64,000 nucleotides of DNA from Vibrio genomosp. F10 str. ZF-129 (GCF_000287055.2 NZ_AJYQ02000124.1:16136-80135); one strand, 5' to 3'; shown: positions 8,468-18,594, counted from the stretch's first letter. Program-made: numbers and translations. Notes: generated by a model from the sequence alone, not told the origin.

Positions 8468-8595
8468 CCGACGCTGTCCATGCTTGTTGCAATGAAAATA
8501 GAAATAAAGCACCCACCTTCAAACTAAGCCGTTAGTGTCACTCTTTCTAACCCGAGTTTTACCGAGTAAAAAGAGAGACATGCGATTAAACTGAC

Positions 8596-8802
8596 TCATT
8601 GCCAAAACGGCTTTCTGGATTCGATTTGGGCTTGCTCTTTGGTTAAACCAACATCTTCAAGTAAATGCTTAGGAAGCTCTGCCAATCTTTTTCTTGAACA
8701 AGATAGCTCATTCCAAACCGTCACTTTGATGAAGATGAACTTAACCAAGCGACTCAACGAATAACGACGGGGGCTTGATGTAATAGTAATTGAAGTATCC
8801 AT
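8596..8802 (-). CDS. DUF1127 domain small protein
   Basis: 68 residues. The region WNELSCSRKRLAELPKHLLE followed by DVGLTKEQA is a good match to DUF1127 (arginine/leucine helix, then D-x-G-L and an acidic tail helix). The start ATG has GGAGAT upstream at a slightly long distance. It is divergent from the second GcvA-type LysR gene, mirroring the arrangement 1.3 kb to the left. DUF1127 proteins are often stress-induced and some bind RNA. Function here is unknown. Confidence 0.75.
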   Translation of the reverse strand: MDTSITITSSPRRYSLSRLVKFIFIKVTVWNELSCSRKRLAELPKHLLEDVGLTKEQAQIESRKPFWQ

Positions 8803-8907
8803 ATCTCTTTATCTCCGTTGATTAACCTAATTGACAAGCTGAATAATTAACCATTATTGTTAACCAGACAAACGATTGAAATTAGCAATGAGTTAAGGAA
8901 AACTAAT

Positions 8908-9855
8908 GTGAATGAGCGAATGCCTCCTTTTCAAGGAATCTATTATTTTTATACCGCTGCAGAACTTGGCAGTTTCAAAGCCGCAGCCACTCAGTTATTT
9001 GTAACCCCCGCTGCGATTAGCCAACAAATTAGGTTGCTAGAAGAGTGGTTAGAAACAGACCTATTTATTCGTCAGCACCGGCAAGTCGTATTAACTCACG
9101 AAGGTGAAATTCTTTACCTCCAAGCTAAAAAAGGCTTTGCCCATTTGCAAGATGGTATACGCCAAGTTAATCAAGATCCCAACCCAACACAGCTGTCGAT
9201 TTCTACCCTCCCCTCGTTTGCGCAGCACTGGCTCGTTCCCCGAATCGGTCAATTTAAAGAAGCACATCCAGAGCTATCAATGCTCATTGAACCGAGTAAT
9301 CAATTGGTTTCATTCCTGGATTCTAGTGTTGATATTTGTATACGTTATGGTGAAGGAAATTATAAAAATGTTGAAAGTCGTTGGCTGATGGATGAAGTCG
9401 TCTATCCGGTTTGCCACCCTATTTATCAAGAAAAAAAGACCATTTATGGTATTGAAGATTTGTATAAGGCGGAATTAATTGAAGACCGCTGGCCAGATAT
9501 GGATTGGAAGCTCTGGTTAGACACTGTAGAAGTGAAAGCAGGCCAATCCACGTTGCAGTACGATGGATCTCACTTTGTACTCGAGGGGGCTCTCTCTGTC
9601 CAAGGGGTTGCCTTGGTAAAACATAGTCTAGCCAGACGCTACATCGAGGAAGGGAAACTGGTTAGAATTGGGAACATCGCACTCAAGCCTAGATTTAGCT
9701 ACTACCTATGTGCCCCCGCTGGTTACTTTCGCCGTGAAAAAATCCTGCAGTTTGAGCAGTGGATCAAACAACAAATTCGGATTTTCTCTCAATTAGATAA
9801 CGAGAAACTCATTATTAAAGAAAGCGACTACTCTTTAAAATGGAAACAAAACTAA
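8908..9855 (+). CDS. GcvA-type LysR family transcriptional regulator (module 2)
   Basis: 315 residues from the GTG at 8908, which has AAGGAA seven bases upstream; a TTG at 8857 would add 17 residues but has no ribosome site, and an ATG at 8920 is possible. The DNA-binding region reads YYFYTAAELGSFKAAATQLF, TPAAISQQIRLLEEW and LFIRQHRQVVLTHEG. The effector domain has PSFAQHWLVPRI, parallel to PSFASRWLLPRL in module 1, showing that the two are paralogues. A TTAAC-N7-GTTAA repeat lies in the divergent gap. A C-terminal extension of about 25 polar residues is longer than in module 1. Confidence 0.85.
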   Translation: MNERMPPFQGIYYFYTAAELGSFKAAATQLFVTPAAISQQIRLLEEWLETDLFIRQHRQVVLTHEGEILYLQAKKGFAHLQDGIRQVNQDPNPTQLSISTLPSFAQHWLVPRIGQFKEAHPELSMLIEPSNQLVSFLDSSVDICIRYGEGNYKNVESRWLMDEVVYPVCHPIYQEKKTIYGIEDLYKAELIEDRWPDMDWKLWLDTVEVKAGQSTLQYDGSHFVLEGALSVQGVALVKHSLARRYIEEGKLVRIGNIALKPRFSYYLCAPAGYFRREKILQFEQWIKQQIRIFSQLDNEKLIIKESDYSLKWKQN

Positions 9856-9956
9856 TTCACAATAATTGCTATACTGTCTGATTAGAAGCCGACACCCTAG
9901 TCATCTCAGCGACTTCTGAGGATGATGACTACTACATATTGAGAAATTGGTATCGA

Positions 9957-10169
9957 ATGACACAAGACAATAATCCACTTCATGGCATTACACTGCAAAA
10001 ACTGCTCACAGAACTCGTGGAACACTATGGCTGGGAGAGACTCAGCCAGATGGTTAATATCAACTGTTTCAAGAGTGATCCGAGCATTAAATCTAGCCTT
10101 AAATTTCTGCGTAAAACAGAATGGGCTCGCGCTAAAGTAGAGCAGATCTACGTAGATCTAAAGCGCTAA
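9957..10169 (+). CDS. VF530 (DUF2132) family DNA-binding protein
   Basis: 70 residues beginning [20 protein letters not shown], with [20 protein letters not shown] and [13 protein letters not shown]. This is the VF530 family, named from Vibrio fischeri, a small helical protein with a double-stranded-DNA-binding fold; its cellular role is not established. I chose the ATG at 9957 rather than a TTG six codons earlier because the family starts there. A bulged hairpin (9899-9930) lies just upstream. It is a stand-alone gene between a LysR gene and convergent fusA2. Confidence 0.85.
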   Translation: MTQDNNPLHGITLQKLLTELVEHYGWERLSQMVNINCFKSDPSIKSSLKFLRKTEWARAKVEQIYVDLKR

Positions 10170-10235
10170 ATGTGATCACTTTCGGCTCGCACAAAGTCGC
10201 AATATGTGGAAGATGAAAAATACCAGTACCGATCT

Positions 10236-10286
10236 GTGAAAAGTACCAAGCAGTGAAAGGTATCGAGCCGTGAAAAAGTGACAAAC
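10236..10286. repeat. Three imperfect 17-base tandem repeats
   Basis: Three units each start GTGAAA: 10236-10252, 10253-10269 and 10270-10286. The first two share GTGAAA-GTA-C-AGC; the third is more diverged. They lie in the non-coding gap between VF530 and the fusA2 terminator. Confidence 0.55.
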
Positions 10287-10295
10287 TGTAGAAAA

Positions 10296-10332
10296 CAAAA
10301 AGCCCCACTAGCTTTCACTAGTAGGGCTTTTT
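10296..10332 (-). terminator. Rho-independent terminator after fusA2
   Basis: AAAAAGCCC (10297-10305) pairs with GGGCTTTTT (10324-10332), with inner ACTAG/CTAGT pairing. Ts on both strands suggest it acts in both directions; it follows fusA2 on the minus strand. Confidence 0.85.
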
Positions 10333-10350
10333 AGTTAGAGAATGAAACGA

Positions 10351-12435
10351 TTATTTCTTAGCGTTTTCTTCTTTAACTTTAGCGATTACTTCTTCTGCCA
10401 CGTTCATTGGACATGGAGAGTACTGTAGGAATTCCATAGAGAATTGACCACGGCCTGAAGTAATAGTACGTAGGTGACCGATGTAACCAAACATTTCTGA
10501 AAGTGGTACATCAGCTTTAATACGTACACCAGTTACGCCAGCTTGTTGATCTTTGATCATGCCACGACGACGGTTAAGGTCACCGATAACATCACCCACG
10601 TGATCGTCTGGAGTAAACACGTCAACGTTCATGATTGGCTCAAGAAGTTGTGCGCCAGCTTTAGGCATAGATTGACGGAATGCGCCTTTCGCTGCGATTT
10701 CAAATGCGATTGCAGATGAATCGACTGCGTGGAAGCCACCATCGAATAGTTCAACTTCAACGTCTAGCGTAGGGAAACCAGCAAGAACACCGTTCTCCAT
10801 CATGCCAGCAAAGCCTTTTTCTACTGCAGGCCAGAATTCTTTAGGAACGTTACCGCCCACTACAGAAGACTTGAATGAGAAACCAGAACCAGGTTCACCT
10901 GGCTTGATACGGTAATCGATTTTACCGAATTGACCAGAACCACCAGATTGCTTCTTGTGCGTGTAGCTATCTTCAATTGCTTGAGTAATAGTTTCACGGT
11001 AAGCAACTTGAGGAGCACCTACAGTTAGGTCAACGCCGTATGTACGCTTAAGGATATCGACCTTAATGTCTAGGTGAAGTTCACCCATGCCTTTAAGGAT
11101 AGTTTCACCTGTCTCTTCGTCAGTCTCAACTTGGAAAGAAGGATCTTCTGCAACCATTTTACCGATAGCGATACCCATTTTCTCAGAACCGCCTTTATCT
11201 TTTGGCGATACAGCAATCGAGATTACTGGCGTTGGGAATACCATTGGCTCAAGTGTTACTGGGTGCTTAGGATCACATAGAGTGTGACCAGTTTGCACGT
11301 TTTTCATACCAACGATTGCAATGATGTCACCAGCTTGTGCGCTAGTCAGTTCGTTACGGTCATCAGCTTGCATCTCAACCATACGGCCAACACGCTCAGT
11401 TTTACCTGTAAACGAGTTAAGGATAGTGTCACCCTTGTTTAGTTTACCAGAGTAAATACGGACGAATGTTAGTGCACCAAAGCGGTCATCCATGATTTTG
11501 AATGCTAGCGCTTTGAATGTTTCATCTGTAGAAACGATAGCGTGCTCGCCCGTTTCTTCGCCTTCTTCGTCCATTAGAGGTTGAGGGTCAACTTCAGTTG
11601 GCGATGGTAGGTAATCTACAACAGCGTCAAGGATAAGTTGCATACCTTTGTTCTTGAACGCAGAACCACAGAACGTTGGGAAGAATGCGATATCACGAGT
11701 ACCTTTACGGATACAACGTTTGATGTCTTCGATAGAAGGCTCTTCACCTTCCATGTAAGCTTCCATTAGATCATCGTCTTGCTCTACAGCAGTTTCGATT
11801 AGCTCTTCACGGTATTGCTCTACTTCATCAACCATGTCCGCAGGAACATCTTGAACTGAGTAGTTTTCAGGAAGACCAGTGTCATCCCAAACGTAAGCTT
11901 TACGGCTTAATAGGTCTACAACACCAACGAAGTCATCTTCGCGGCCAATTGGTAAAACCATAACTAGAGGAGTTGCACCTAGAACGTTTTTAACTTGGTC
12001 AACAACGTTAAAGAAATCTGCACCCATACGGTCTAGTTTGTTAACGAAGATCAGACGAGATACTTCTGATTCGTTAGCGTAACGCCAGTTGGTTTCTGAT
12101 TGAGGTTCAACACCACCAGAACCACAGAATACGCCGATACCGCCGTCTAGTACTTTTAGAGAACGGTAAACTTCAACGGTGAAGTCAACGTGTCCAGGAG
12201 TATCGATAACGTTTAGACGGTGGTCATTCCAGAAACAACTTACAGCTGCAGACTGGATAGTAATACCGCGCTCAGCTTCCTGTTCCATGAAATCGGTAGT
12301 CGATTCACCATCATGAACTTCACCAGTTTTGTGGATCTGGCCAGTAAGTTTAAGGATACGCTCAGTTGTAGTGGTTTTACCCGCATCAACGTGCGCGAAA
12401 ATACCAATGTTTCTGTATTTTGATAAATCAGTCAT
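10351..12435 (-). CDS. fusA2: Elongation factor G, second paralogue
   Basis: 694 residues. The GTPase motifs are intact: [12 protein letters not shown] (about 14-25), DTPGHVDF and NKLDRMGAD, then EF-G domains II to V ending in [16 protein letters not shown] drives translocation and, with RRF, ribosome recycling. It is isolated beside radA rather than in the rpsL-rpsG-fusA-tuf cluster, and its sequence resembles the vibrio EF-G 2 form, so I call it the second copy. Codon use looks strongly biased, suggesting high expression. Whether it has become specialised, as second EF-Gs have in some bacteria, cannot be seen from sequence. Confidence 0.9.
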   Translation of the reverse strand: MTDLSKYRNIGIFAHVDAGKTTTTERILKLTGQIHKTGEVHDGESTTDFMEQEAERGITIQSAAVSCFWNDHRLNVIDTPGHVDFTVEVYRSLKVLDGGIGVFCGSGGVEPQSETNWRYANESEVSRLIFVNKLDRMGADFFNVVDQVKNVLGATPLVMVLPIGREDDFVGVVDLLSRKAYVWDDTGLPENYSVQDVPADMVDEVEQYREELIETAVEQDDDLMEAYMEGEEPSIEDIKRCIRKGTRDIAFFPTFCGSAFKNKGMQLILDAVVDYLPSPTEVDPQPLMDEEGEETGEHAIVSTDETFKALAFKIMDDRFGALTFVRIYSGKLNKGDTILNSFTGKTERVGRMVEMQADDRNELTSAQAGDIIAIVGMKNVQTGHTLCDPKHPVTLEPMVFPTPVISIAVSPKDKGGSEKMGIAIGKMVAEDPSFQVETDEETGETILKGMGELHLDIKVDILKRTYGVDLTVGAPQVAYRETITQAIEDSYTHKKQSGGSGQFGKIDYRIKPGEPGSGFSFKSSVVGGNVPKEFWPAVEKGFAGMMENGVLAGFPTLDVEVELFDGGFHAVDSSAIAFEIAAKGAFRQSMPKAGAQLLEPIMNVDVFTPDDHVGDVIGDLNRRRGMIKDQQAGVTGVRIKADVPLSEMFGYIGHLRTITSGRGQFSMEFLQYSPCPMNVAEEVIAKVKEENAKK

Positions 12436-12671
12436 CGTTTTACTCTGTTAATAGGATATAAAATGCGCGCAGAGTATACCACAATCCGTCAAGACTGATA
12501 CCCTTGCGTGTACGAGATGATAAAAAACTTTTATAGGCTACTGCTTACCTAAAATCAATCATAAATATGCAATTGATACATTTTTATTATATTTACTACT
12601 CTAGATAAGCGATATTGAGCATAGTCTATTTTGACTTGCTCTGATTTACAAACCTAATTGTTGAATATGTT

Positions 12672-14051
12672 TTATAACTCATCAAAAGCAGCCAAGGCGT
12701 CTGACAATTTTTTAACACCGTGGAGTTGCATACCTTGGATGCCGTTTTTCGGCATATTCGCCGCGGGAATAATCGCTCGCTTAAAACCGTGTTTAAACGC
12801 TTCCATTAAGCGTTCTTGCCCACTGGGTACAGGGCGAATTTCTCCTGCAAGCCCCACCTCACCAAAGACAACGACATCTTTTGGCAACGGTCTATCTTTA
12901 AAGCTAGATAGCAATGCCACCACCAACGCCAAGTCGGCACTGGTTTCTGCCACTTTCACGCCACCAACGACGTTGACAAACACATCTTGATCGGCCATTT
13001 GTAATCCGCCGTGCTTATGCAATACAGCTAGCAGTAGTGACAGTCGATTTTGATCCAAGCCAACAGACACCCTTCTTGGGTTAGCCAGCTGTGAATAGTC
13101 GACAAGAGCCTGAATTTCCACTAAAAGTGGACGAGTGCCTTCCCAGACCACCATGACTGAACTGCCTGACGTTTCTTCTTCACCGCGAGACAAAAAGATA
13201 GCCGACGGGTTGCTCACCTCTTTCAAGCCTTGCCCTGTCATCGCAAATACGCCTAACTCATTAACTGCGCCAAAACGGTTTTTATGGCTGCGCATGGTTC
13301 TAAAGCGACTATCAGCGCCACCATCAAGTAACACCGAACAATCAATAATATGCTCAAGTACTTTAGGACCCGCTAGCGTACCGTCTTTGGTCACATGGCC
13401 CACGATAAACACGGCAACGTTATTCTGCTTAGCGTAACGCGTTAACATGGTCGCAGACTCTCTCACCTGAGCAATACTGCCAGGCGAAGATTGTACATCG
13501 GCAACATTCATCACCTGAATGGAATCGATCACCATAATTCTCGGCTGCTCTTTTTCGGCGATTTGACAAATTTTATCGACATTGGTTTCTGACAGCATCT
13601 TCAAATGTTCTTTAGGCAATCCTAAACGAGAAGCCCTCATAGCCACTTGTTGCAATGACTCCTCGCCCGTTACGTATAACGTCGGCATTTGAGCAGAAAG
13701 CAAACACATTGTCTGAAGTAACAATGTAGATTTACCTGCCCCAGGATTACCACCAATCAAAATCGCGGCACCAGGCACCACACCACCACCGAGTACACGA
13801 TCAAATTCTTTGAAACCGCTGCTAAATCGTGGAACTTCTTGCAAGTCGATTTCAGAGAGAACTTGCACCTTTGATTCGGAACCTGCTCCTGCATAACCAG
13901 ACAAGCGCTCATTACGAGCGACCGTTGGTGAAGCCGCTATACGAATCTCGGTGATCGTATTCCAAGCGCCACACGCATTGCACTGGCCTTGCCAGCGAGG
14001 GAAATCCGCACCACAATCATTACAAACATATGCACGCTTTGCCTTAGCCAT
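12672..14051 (-). CDS. radA: DNA repair protein RadA (Sms)
   Basis: 459 residues. The N-terminal zinc finger has C10, C13, C24 and C27. The RecA-like domain has Walker A GGNPGAGKST (100-109) and the RadA-specific KNRFG motif, followed by a Lon-protease-like C-terminal domain (DVFVNVVGGVKV and the ALVVALLSSF region). RadA is a hexameric helicase-like ATPase that extends branches during homologous recombination. Length matches the family. It is divergent from plzC with about 185 bases between the start codons. Confidence 0.95.
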   Translation of the reverse strand: MAKAKRAYVCNDCGADFPRWQGQCNACGAWNTITEIRIAASPTVARNERLSGYAGAGSESKVQVLSEIDLQEVPRFSSGFKEFDRVLGGGVVPGAAILIGGNPGAGKSTLLLQTMCLLSAQMPTLYVTGEESLQQVAMRASRLGLPKEHLKMLSETNVDKICQIAEKEQPRIMVIDSIQVMNVADVQSSPGSIAQVRESATMLTRYAKQNNVAVFIVGHVTKDGTLAGPKVLEHIIDCSVLLDGGADSRFRTMRSHKNRFGAVNELGVFAMTGQGLKEVSNPSAIFLSRGEEETSGSSVMVVWEGTRPLLVEIQALVDYSQLANPRRVSVGLDQNRLSLLLAVLHKHGGLQMADQDVFVNVVGGVKVAETSADLALVVALLSSFKDRPLPKDVVVFGEVGLAGEIRPVPSGQERLMEAFKHGFKRAIIPAANMPKNGIQGMQLHGVKKLSDALAAFDEL

Positions 14052-14236
14052 GTTTCCTCAATTTACTAAACTGACAACACATAATTTACTAAACTAACTA
14101 TGGAACCCTTTGTTAAACTATGTGACATCTTAAGTGATTTTTAACATTATATAATCGTCAGCCAAATTAACATAAAGGCTAAAGATTTTGGTAAATCTGT
14201 CGATGTTATTGCAACGGAGTACTTTAACAGAAAACT

Positions 14237-16582
14237 ATGCAGCAATCTGAAATTCTATCTATCGCAGAGAGACTCATCCCCGCTTATCATTCGGAGGATT
14301 TCGACTACCTTTTATCTCAAATGACAGAAGATGAATCCCCGTCGGCTAAGTTGCTGGTCAAGATGGAATTGAACCGGGTGATGGCCCCTTGCACCAAACC
14401 CATCGACTTACGTGGACGAGTTCAGGGCGAATGCCGAGAATATGAACTCGACGGACTGAAGCACTGGTTGGATGATGTTGCCTTTAACGCATACCACAAA
14501 AATGTTAGAAAATTCAGAGGCTATACTGAAGGCGTTTGGGAAGCGCTGATCAACACCAAAAATAATTTTCGGGTGATGAAACAAAATGGGGTTCCCACTC
14601 AAAAAGAGTTGTCGGCTGAAAGCACCCCTTTTCATGTTGAACCCATCACTCTAGGGTATGACCTGAAGCGACAAGAAAACCGTCTCAAGGTGTATTCTCA
14701 AGTAGAGATTCAACTACAAAACAAACAGATTGTTCACGCCGTAAGTATCGACCTGTCGCCTTCCGGTGCAAAGTTCAAAGTGCCAACGGCATTTAATTAT
14801 AAACTGGGCGAACTGATCCGTGTTTCATTTGTTGAATTACAAAAATCCTCTGAAGTAGAAGATATCCATCTTCCGCTCGATTACCGAATTGTCGGTATTG
14901 ACGATAGCTATGAAAATGACGCCGTTAAATTCATTCGAACCCTCAAATTGTCAGATTCCGACGTTGTCGATAAAGTCATTGAAGAATCGCTGCAGAACAG
15001 TGCACAAAAAGTGCGTCACGATAATCAAGATAAGATCATTCGCGCCCGCACCCGTGGTTACGAACATACCTATTTAAAACACACCTGTAATTTACCGGTG
15101 TTTTTTAGTGGCAATGAATTGAAGCTCGTCTTGATGACTGAGAACAACTTACCCATTTGGAACTACTGGCAAGACGAACGAAACCAGCAAGCCCTCGGAT
15201 CTTTGTTCCACGAGCAGCGCATGTCCTTGTTAACCACAGAAGGAATCCGTGGTTGTAGCAATACCATTTATTCGTTTACTCATGACCATGATGGAAAGTC
15301 ACTGTTTTTTTCAATGATGATGCCAGAAGCAACCCGAGAAGAACGCCAGTTATTTTGGCATGTTGGGGCGAAAAGAAAGAGCTGGAAGGCGTTTAAGCTC
15401 TCTATTTTTGAGCTTTCAGATCCAGAATGTCAACAGCTATCACAGCACGCTAATGAGCTAGGTATTGACACTGAGCCACTGTCTCACTGCGGCATTCTCC
15501 AGGAAATATCCGATACAGATTCCGCAGCTGATTATCTTTTTACTGAGAAACCGAAACTACCGAGTAAAGCACTCAATCGATTTAGGCACACTCGTCGTGT
15601 CACCGGAAACCCGACCTCTATCTACTTTGATGCAAAATCTCGCCGTAAAGAGCCTCGCTATCATTTTAAATCGCCCATTGAGCTAACCATCGATCTAGAC
15701 AGCCCAATTACTGGACATACCATCGATCTATCCAAACATGGCTTGAGCATTCAATTAGATAAACCTAGCGAACTACGAGCGAATGAAGCATGCAGCATCA
15801 ATCTACGTGAGCTTCAACTATACGATAAGTCCTTGCCACTGAGTGACGTTCAATACCATATTATTCGAGTTAGTGCAGACAACTTAAAGATTCAACTCAG
15901 CATTGATGAGTCGACGAGTAATTTAAGTACGATCGCGTTCTTTGATCGATTGATCAAACATAATCAGGCTAAGCTACCCAAAAAGAAAGAGTTGTTACCC
16001 AGCAATGAATTGCTTGAAGGGCTGCATAACATTCTGCTTGATAAAATGGTGAGCAATCCTGTTTTTGTTGAGAAAATCAAAGGATCATTAGTACCAATGG
16101 TGATTGGTGTTAATTATCCTCTTCCACCTCACTTGATGTTGATGGCTCGCCTCGGTATTGCGAAGCAATTTTCATTAGAACCGATTTACAAAGGCCGAAT
16201 GAATACACTGCTTTCTGTACCAATGAAACGTATTGAAGGCGCTATCCCTCAATACCATGAGATTTACATCTCAGCCGTCATTTTTGGTCATCGTATTCAA
16301 TCACTACAGACTAAACTCAGCAGTGAATTTGAGAACATCAGAGAAAGATTAATTTTCATTAAGAAGGCAATGGCCGTCGGAGATTTCTACGTGCTCAGAG
16401 TATCCGGCGCTCCAATATTTGAACCTTTAACCAGCCTGCTTAAACAGGATATTGAAGAACTGACCCAAATCAGCATGCATCAAGCAAGAAAACTAGAAAA
16501 GGAAATTAGCGCTACTGTTGGTTACGGAGAAATCGTTGATATTACTGAGGAAGTATTGGTCAGACTCGAGCTGACTAAATAG
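14237..16582 (+). CDS. plzC: PilZ domain protein, PlzC-like c-di-GMP receptor
   Basis: 781 residues. Two separate PilZ-type signatures are visible: R145-x3-R149 with D172-L-S-P-S-G177, and R470-K-E-P-R474 with D497-L-S-K-H-G502. Both have the RxxxR and DxSxxG residues that bind cyclic di-GMP. No membrane segment is seen. The neighbours radA and serB match the position of plzC (VC2344) in V. cholerae, one of five PilZ proteins described there. The gene follows ACGGAG at a longish distance from the ATG. The C-terminal 250 residues are conserved but carry no motif I know. It probably links c-di-GMP to motility or biofilm; the mechanism is unknown. Confidence 0.88.
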   Translation: MQQSEILSIAERLIPAYHSEDFDYLLSQMTEDESPSAKLLVKMELNRVMAPCTKPIDLRGRVQGECREYELDGLKHWLDDVAFNAYHKNVRKFRGYTEGVWEALINTKNNFRVMKQNGVPTQKELSAESTPFHVEPITLGYDLKRQENRLKVYSQVEIQLQNKQIVHAVSIDLSPSGAKFKVPTAFNYKLGELIRVSFVELQKSSEVEDIHLPLDYRIVGIDDSYENDAVKFIRTLKLSDSDVVDKVIEESLQNSAQKVRHDNQDKIIRARTRGYEHTYLKHTCNLPVFFSGNELKLVLMTENNLPIWNYWQDERNQQALGSLFHEQRMSLLTTEGIRGCSNTIYSFTHDHDGKSLFFSMMMPEATREERQLFWHVGAKRKSWKAFKLSIFELSDPECQQLSQHANELGIDTEPLSHCGILQEISDTDSAADYLFTEKPKLPSKALNRFRHTRRVTGNPTSIYFDAKSRRKEPRYHFKSPIELTIDLDSPITGHTIDLSKHGLSIQLDKPSELRANEACSINLRELQLYDKSLPLSDVQYHIIRVSADNLKIQLSIDESTSNLSTIAFFDRLIKHNQAKLPKKKELLPSNELLEGLHNILLDKMVSNPVFVEKIKGSLVPMVIGVNYPLPPHLMLMARLGIAKQFSLEPIYKGRMNTLLSVPMKRIEGAIPQYHEIYISAVIFGHRIQSLQTKLSSEFENIRERLIFIKKAMAVGDFYVLRVSGAPIFEPLTSLLKQDIEELTQISMHQARKLEKEISATVGYGEIVDITEEVLVRLELTK

Positions 16583-16719
16583 TTTCGTGAAGACAAGGTC
16601 GGTTCGCTAAAACAAAGTAGGTTCGTGGAGACAACGTGGGGGCTGCATAAATAGCTTTATATAGAGAGGACATTTTAATCTATAGAAAACCTTAATCTAC
16701 AGAAAACAAGGCCAACTAG

Positions 16720-16760
16720 AAAAAGCAATCGCGAAGATATTTCCCCTCGCGATTCCTAGT
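16720..16760 (-). terminator. Terminator after serB
   Basis: AATCGCGA (16727-16734) pairs with TCGCGATT (16747-16754); on the minus strand the hairpin is followed by GC and five Ts. Outer AACTAG/CTAGTT arms extend it. Confidence 0.75.
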
Positions 16761-16782
16761 TCACACCAATAACAACGAAATA

Positions 16783-17763
16783 TTAAGGCTTAGCCTGCCA
16801 GCTCAGTTTTTGTTGCTTGACTAAACCCGCAGATAGGATACACAGCACACCACCAAGACCGGCAAATCGAACCGCAGTCTGAGCAGCTTGTTCTACTTTA
16901 GGTTTAGCATGGTAAGCCACACCCAGCCCTGCCGCATTCATCATGACCAGATCATTCGCCCCATCGCCCACGGCAACAGTATTATGAATCTCGATGTCAT
17001 ATTTTTCAGCCAGCTCAAATAAAATGTCCGCTTTCGTCTGAGCTGAAACCACATCACCGATAACCTGGCCTGTTAGCTTGCCATCAACAATCTCTAAGGT
17101 GTTAGATTGAGCATGATGAAGGTTTAACTCCTGGCGCAAATAATCAGAAAAATAGGTAAATCCTCCTGAAGCAATGGCGGTTTTCCAACCTAATGCATTC
17201 AATGTCGTCACTAGCTCTTTTAAATCTGGCATAAACGGGAGGCTTTGACGAACAGATTCCAAAATAGATTCATTCGCCCCCGCTAGCTTAGCCACTCGCT
17301 GACGGAGACTTTGCTCAAAATCGAGTTCCCCTTGCATTGCTCGTTCGGTGACTTCCGCCACTTCTTCTCCCACTCCTGCCAATATCGCAATCTCATCAAT
17401 GCATTCGATTTGAATCGCGGTTGAATCCATATCCATGACGATCAAACCAGGGCTAGAAATATCTGGGAGTTCATCTAAAAGGGCAAAATCTAACCCCAAT
17501 GAAATAATGATATCTTGATGTGCTTGAGTCAGAGCTCCTGACATCAAAGCCACCTCGTAATGACCCACTTTCCAAGTTTCAACAATTCGAGTGTATGTAC
17601 CCGTATAGGTATCAATGTCGTCAAAATATTGAGGGGAAAGGTGCGAAGCAAAGATAATCCAATTCGCTTTAGCTTTATCCTGCTGATTTGAAAAGCGAGT
17701 TTCAGGTAGTCGCTTCAAAAGAGTCGTGTGTCGCCTGATTGGTAGAGTCTTTAACGTATCCAT
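16783..17763 (-). CDS. serB: Phosphoserine phosphatase
   Basis: 326 residues. The HAD-family nucleophile motif is D111-M-D113-S-T115, with the later SGG, and GDGANDLVMM motif near the C terminus. The first 100 residues form the ACT-like N-terminal region found in gamma-proteobacterial SerB. The enzyme removes phosphate from phosphoserine in the last step of serine synthesis. It is divergent from ytjB, as in E. coli, with 100 bases between the starts. A terminator follows. No missing residues. Confidence 0.95.
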   Translation of the reverse strand: MDTLKTLPIRRHTTLLKRLPETRFSNQQDKAKANWIIFASHLSPQYFDDIDTYTGTYTRIVETWKVGHYEVALMSGALTQAHQDIIISLGLDFALLDELPDISSPGLIVMDMDSTAIQIECIDEIAILAGVGEEVAEVTERAMQGELDFEQSLRQRVAKLAGANESILESVRQSLPFMPDLKELVTTLNALGWKTAIASGGFTYFSDYLRQELNLHHAQSNTLEIVDGKLTGQVIGDVVSAQTKADILFELAEKYDIEIHNTVAVGDGANDLVMMNAAGLGVAYHAKPKVEQAAQTAVRFAGLGGVLCILSAGLVKQQKLSWQAKP

Positions 17764-17863
17764 GTTTTAATCCTTAAAATAACTCCATAACGTTACCCTA
17801 TTGCAATTTGAAAACGCAAGTATCAATATTAACGAACGCAAAATAATTCTGTTTAGGAATACC

Positions 17864-18466
17864 ATGAATCAATCATTATTTTCATTTCGAGTAGCAGTTA
17901 AGGCCATCGCTGTGCTTATGCTGCTTGCCATGGTTTCCGTTATCGCCATCAATAGCGTCAAAATAAGCCAAGGCAATGAACGAATTCAACAGAATCAACT
18001 CGAAACACTCACCAAGATATTAATCTCTCAAGCGTCGCTTTCCGCCGCTGAAATGGTGATGCAAGAAGATCAAGAGAAGCTATTAACCCTCGCCAATCAA
18101 CTCGCGCAAAACCCGCTGGTCTTTGACGCTACACTCTACAGCACCGAAGGTATTAAACTCGCTGCAAGCGATGAGGCACTGACGGCGAGAGAAGTGCTCG
18201 GACTTGATACGCCATTATCTACAGCAAGAATAGGTCGTCAGCAACTCGTCGAGCCTGTTATGCATGATTCCAGTATTATCGGGTTTATTCGTATTACTTT
18301 TGAAACAGGCCGAGTCACGGCCATTTCCGATCACCACTACCGGAAAAGTGATCGTTACATGTACACGATGATATTGATGAGCTTTATTGGCGGTCTATTA
18401 GTGCCAATATTGATAAGAAAGAAACGAAAGAACAAGGGTGAAAACTTGTTACTCAGTGGGCAATAA
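17864..18466 (+). CDS. ytjB: YtjB/AhpA family membrane-anchored periplasmic protein
   Basis: 200 residues from the ATG at 17864, which has AGGA five bases upstream; an in-frame ATG at 17801 lacks a ribosome site. There is one N-terminal membrane segment (about 14-31), a periplasmic domain of about 130 residues and a second segment (about 166-185) before a basic tail. The family (SMP, AhpA or YtjB) is encoded next to serB in many gamma-proteobacteria, and the domain layout resembles a sensory module without an output. Function unknown. Confidence 0.8.
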   Translation: MNQSLFSFRVAVKAIAVLMLLAMVSVIAINSVKISQGNERIQQNQLETLTKILISQASLSAAEMVMQEDQEKLLTLANQLAQNPLVFDATLYSTEGIKLAASDEALTAREVLGLDTPLSTARIGRQQLVEPVMHDSSIIGFIRITFETGRVTAISDHHYRKSDRYMYTMILMSFIGGLLVPILIRKKRKNKGENLLLSGQ

Positions 18467-18513
18467 TCATCATTATACTTTTGACATAACAGTTAACTAC
18501 CTTAAGCACTTAA

Positions 18514-18550
18514 CCACGGTCAGAACTTAGGTTCGTGATCTAAGCCGTGG
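18514..18550. other. Bulged hairpin downstream of ytjB
   Basis: CCACGG...CTTAG (18514-18530) pairs with CTAAG-CCGTGG (18540-18550) with a 6-base bulge. There is no T-tract, so its role is unclear. Confidence 0.4.
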
Positions 18551-18594
18551 GTAGAATCAATCATTGCCAAACAAACAGCCGCACAAATACAAAT

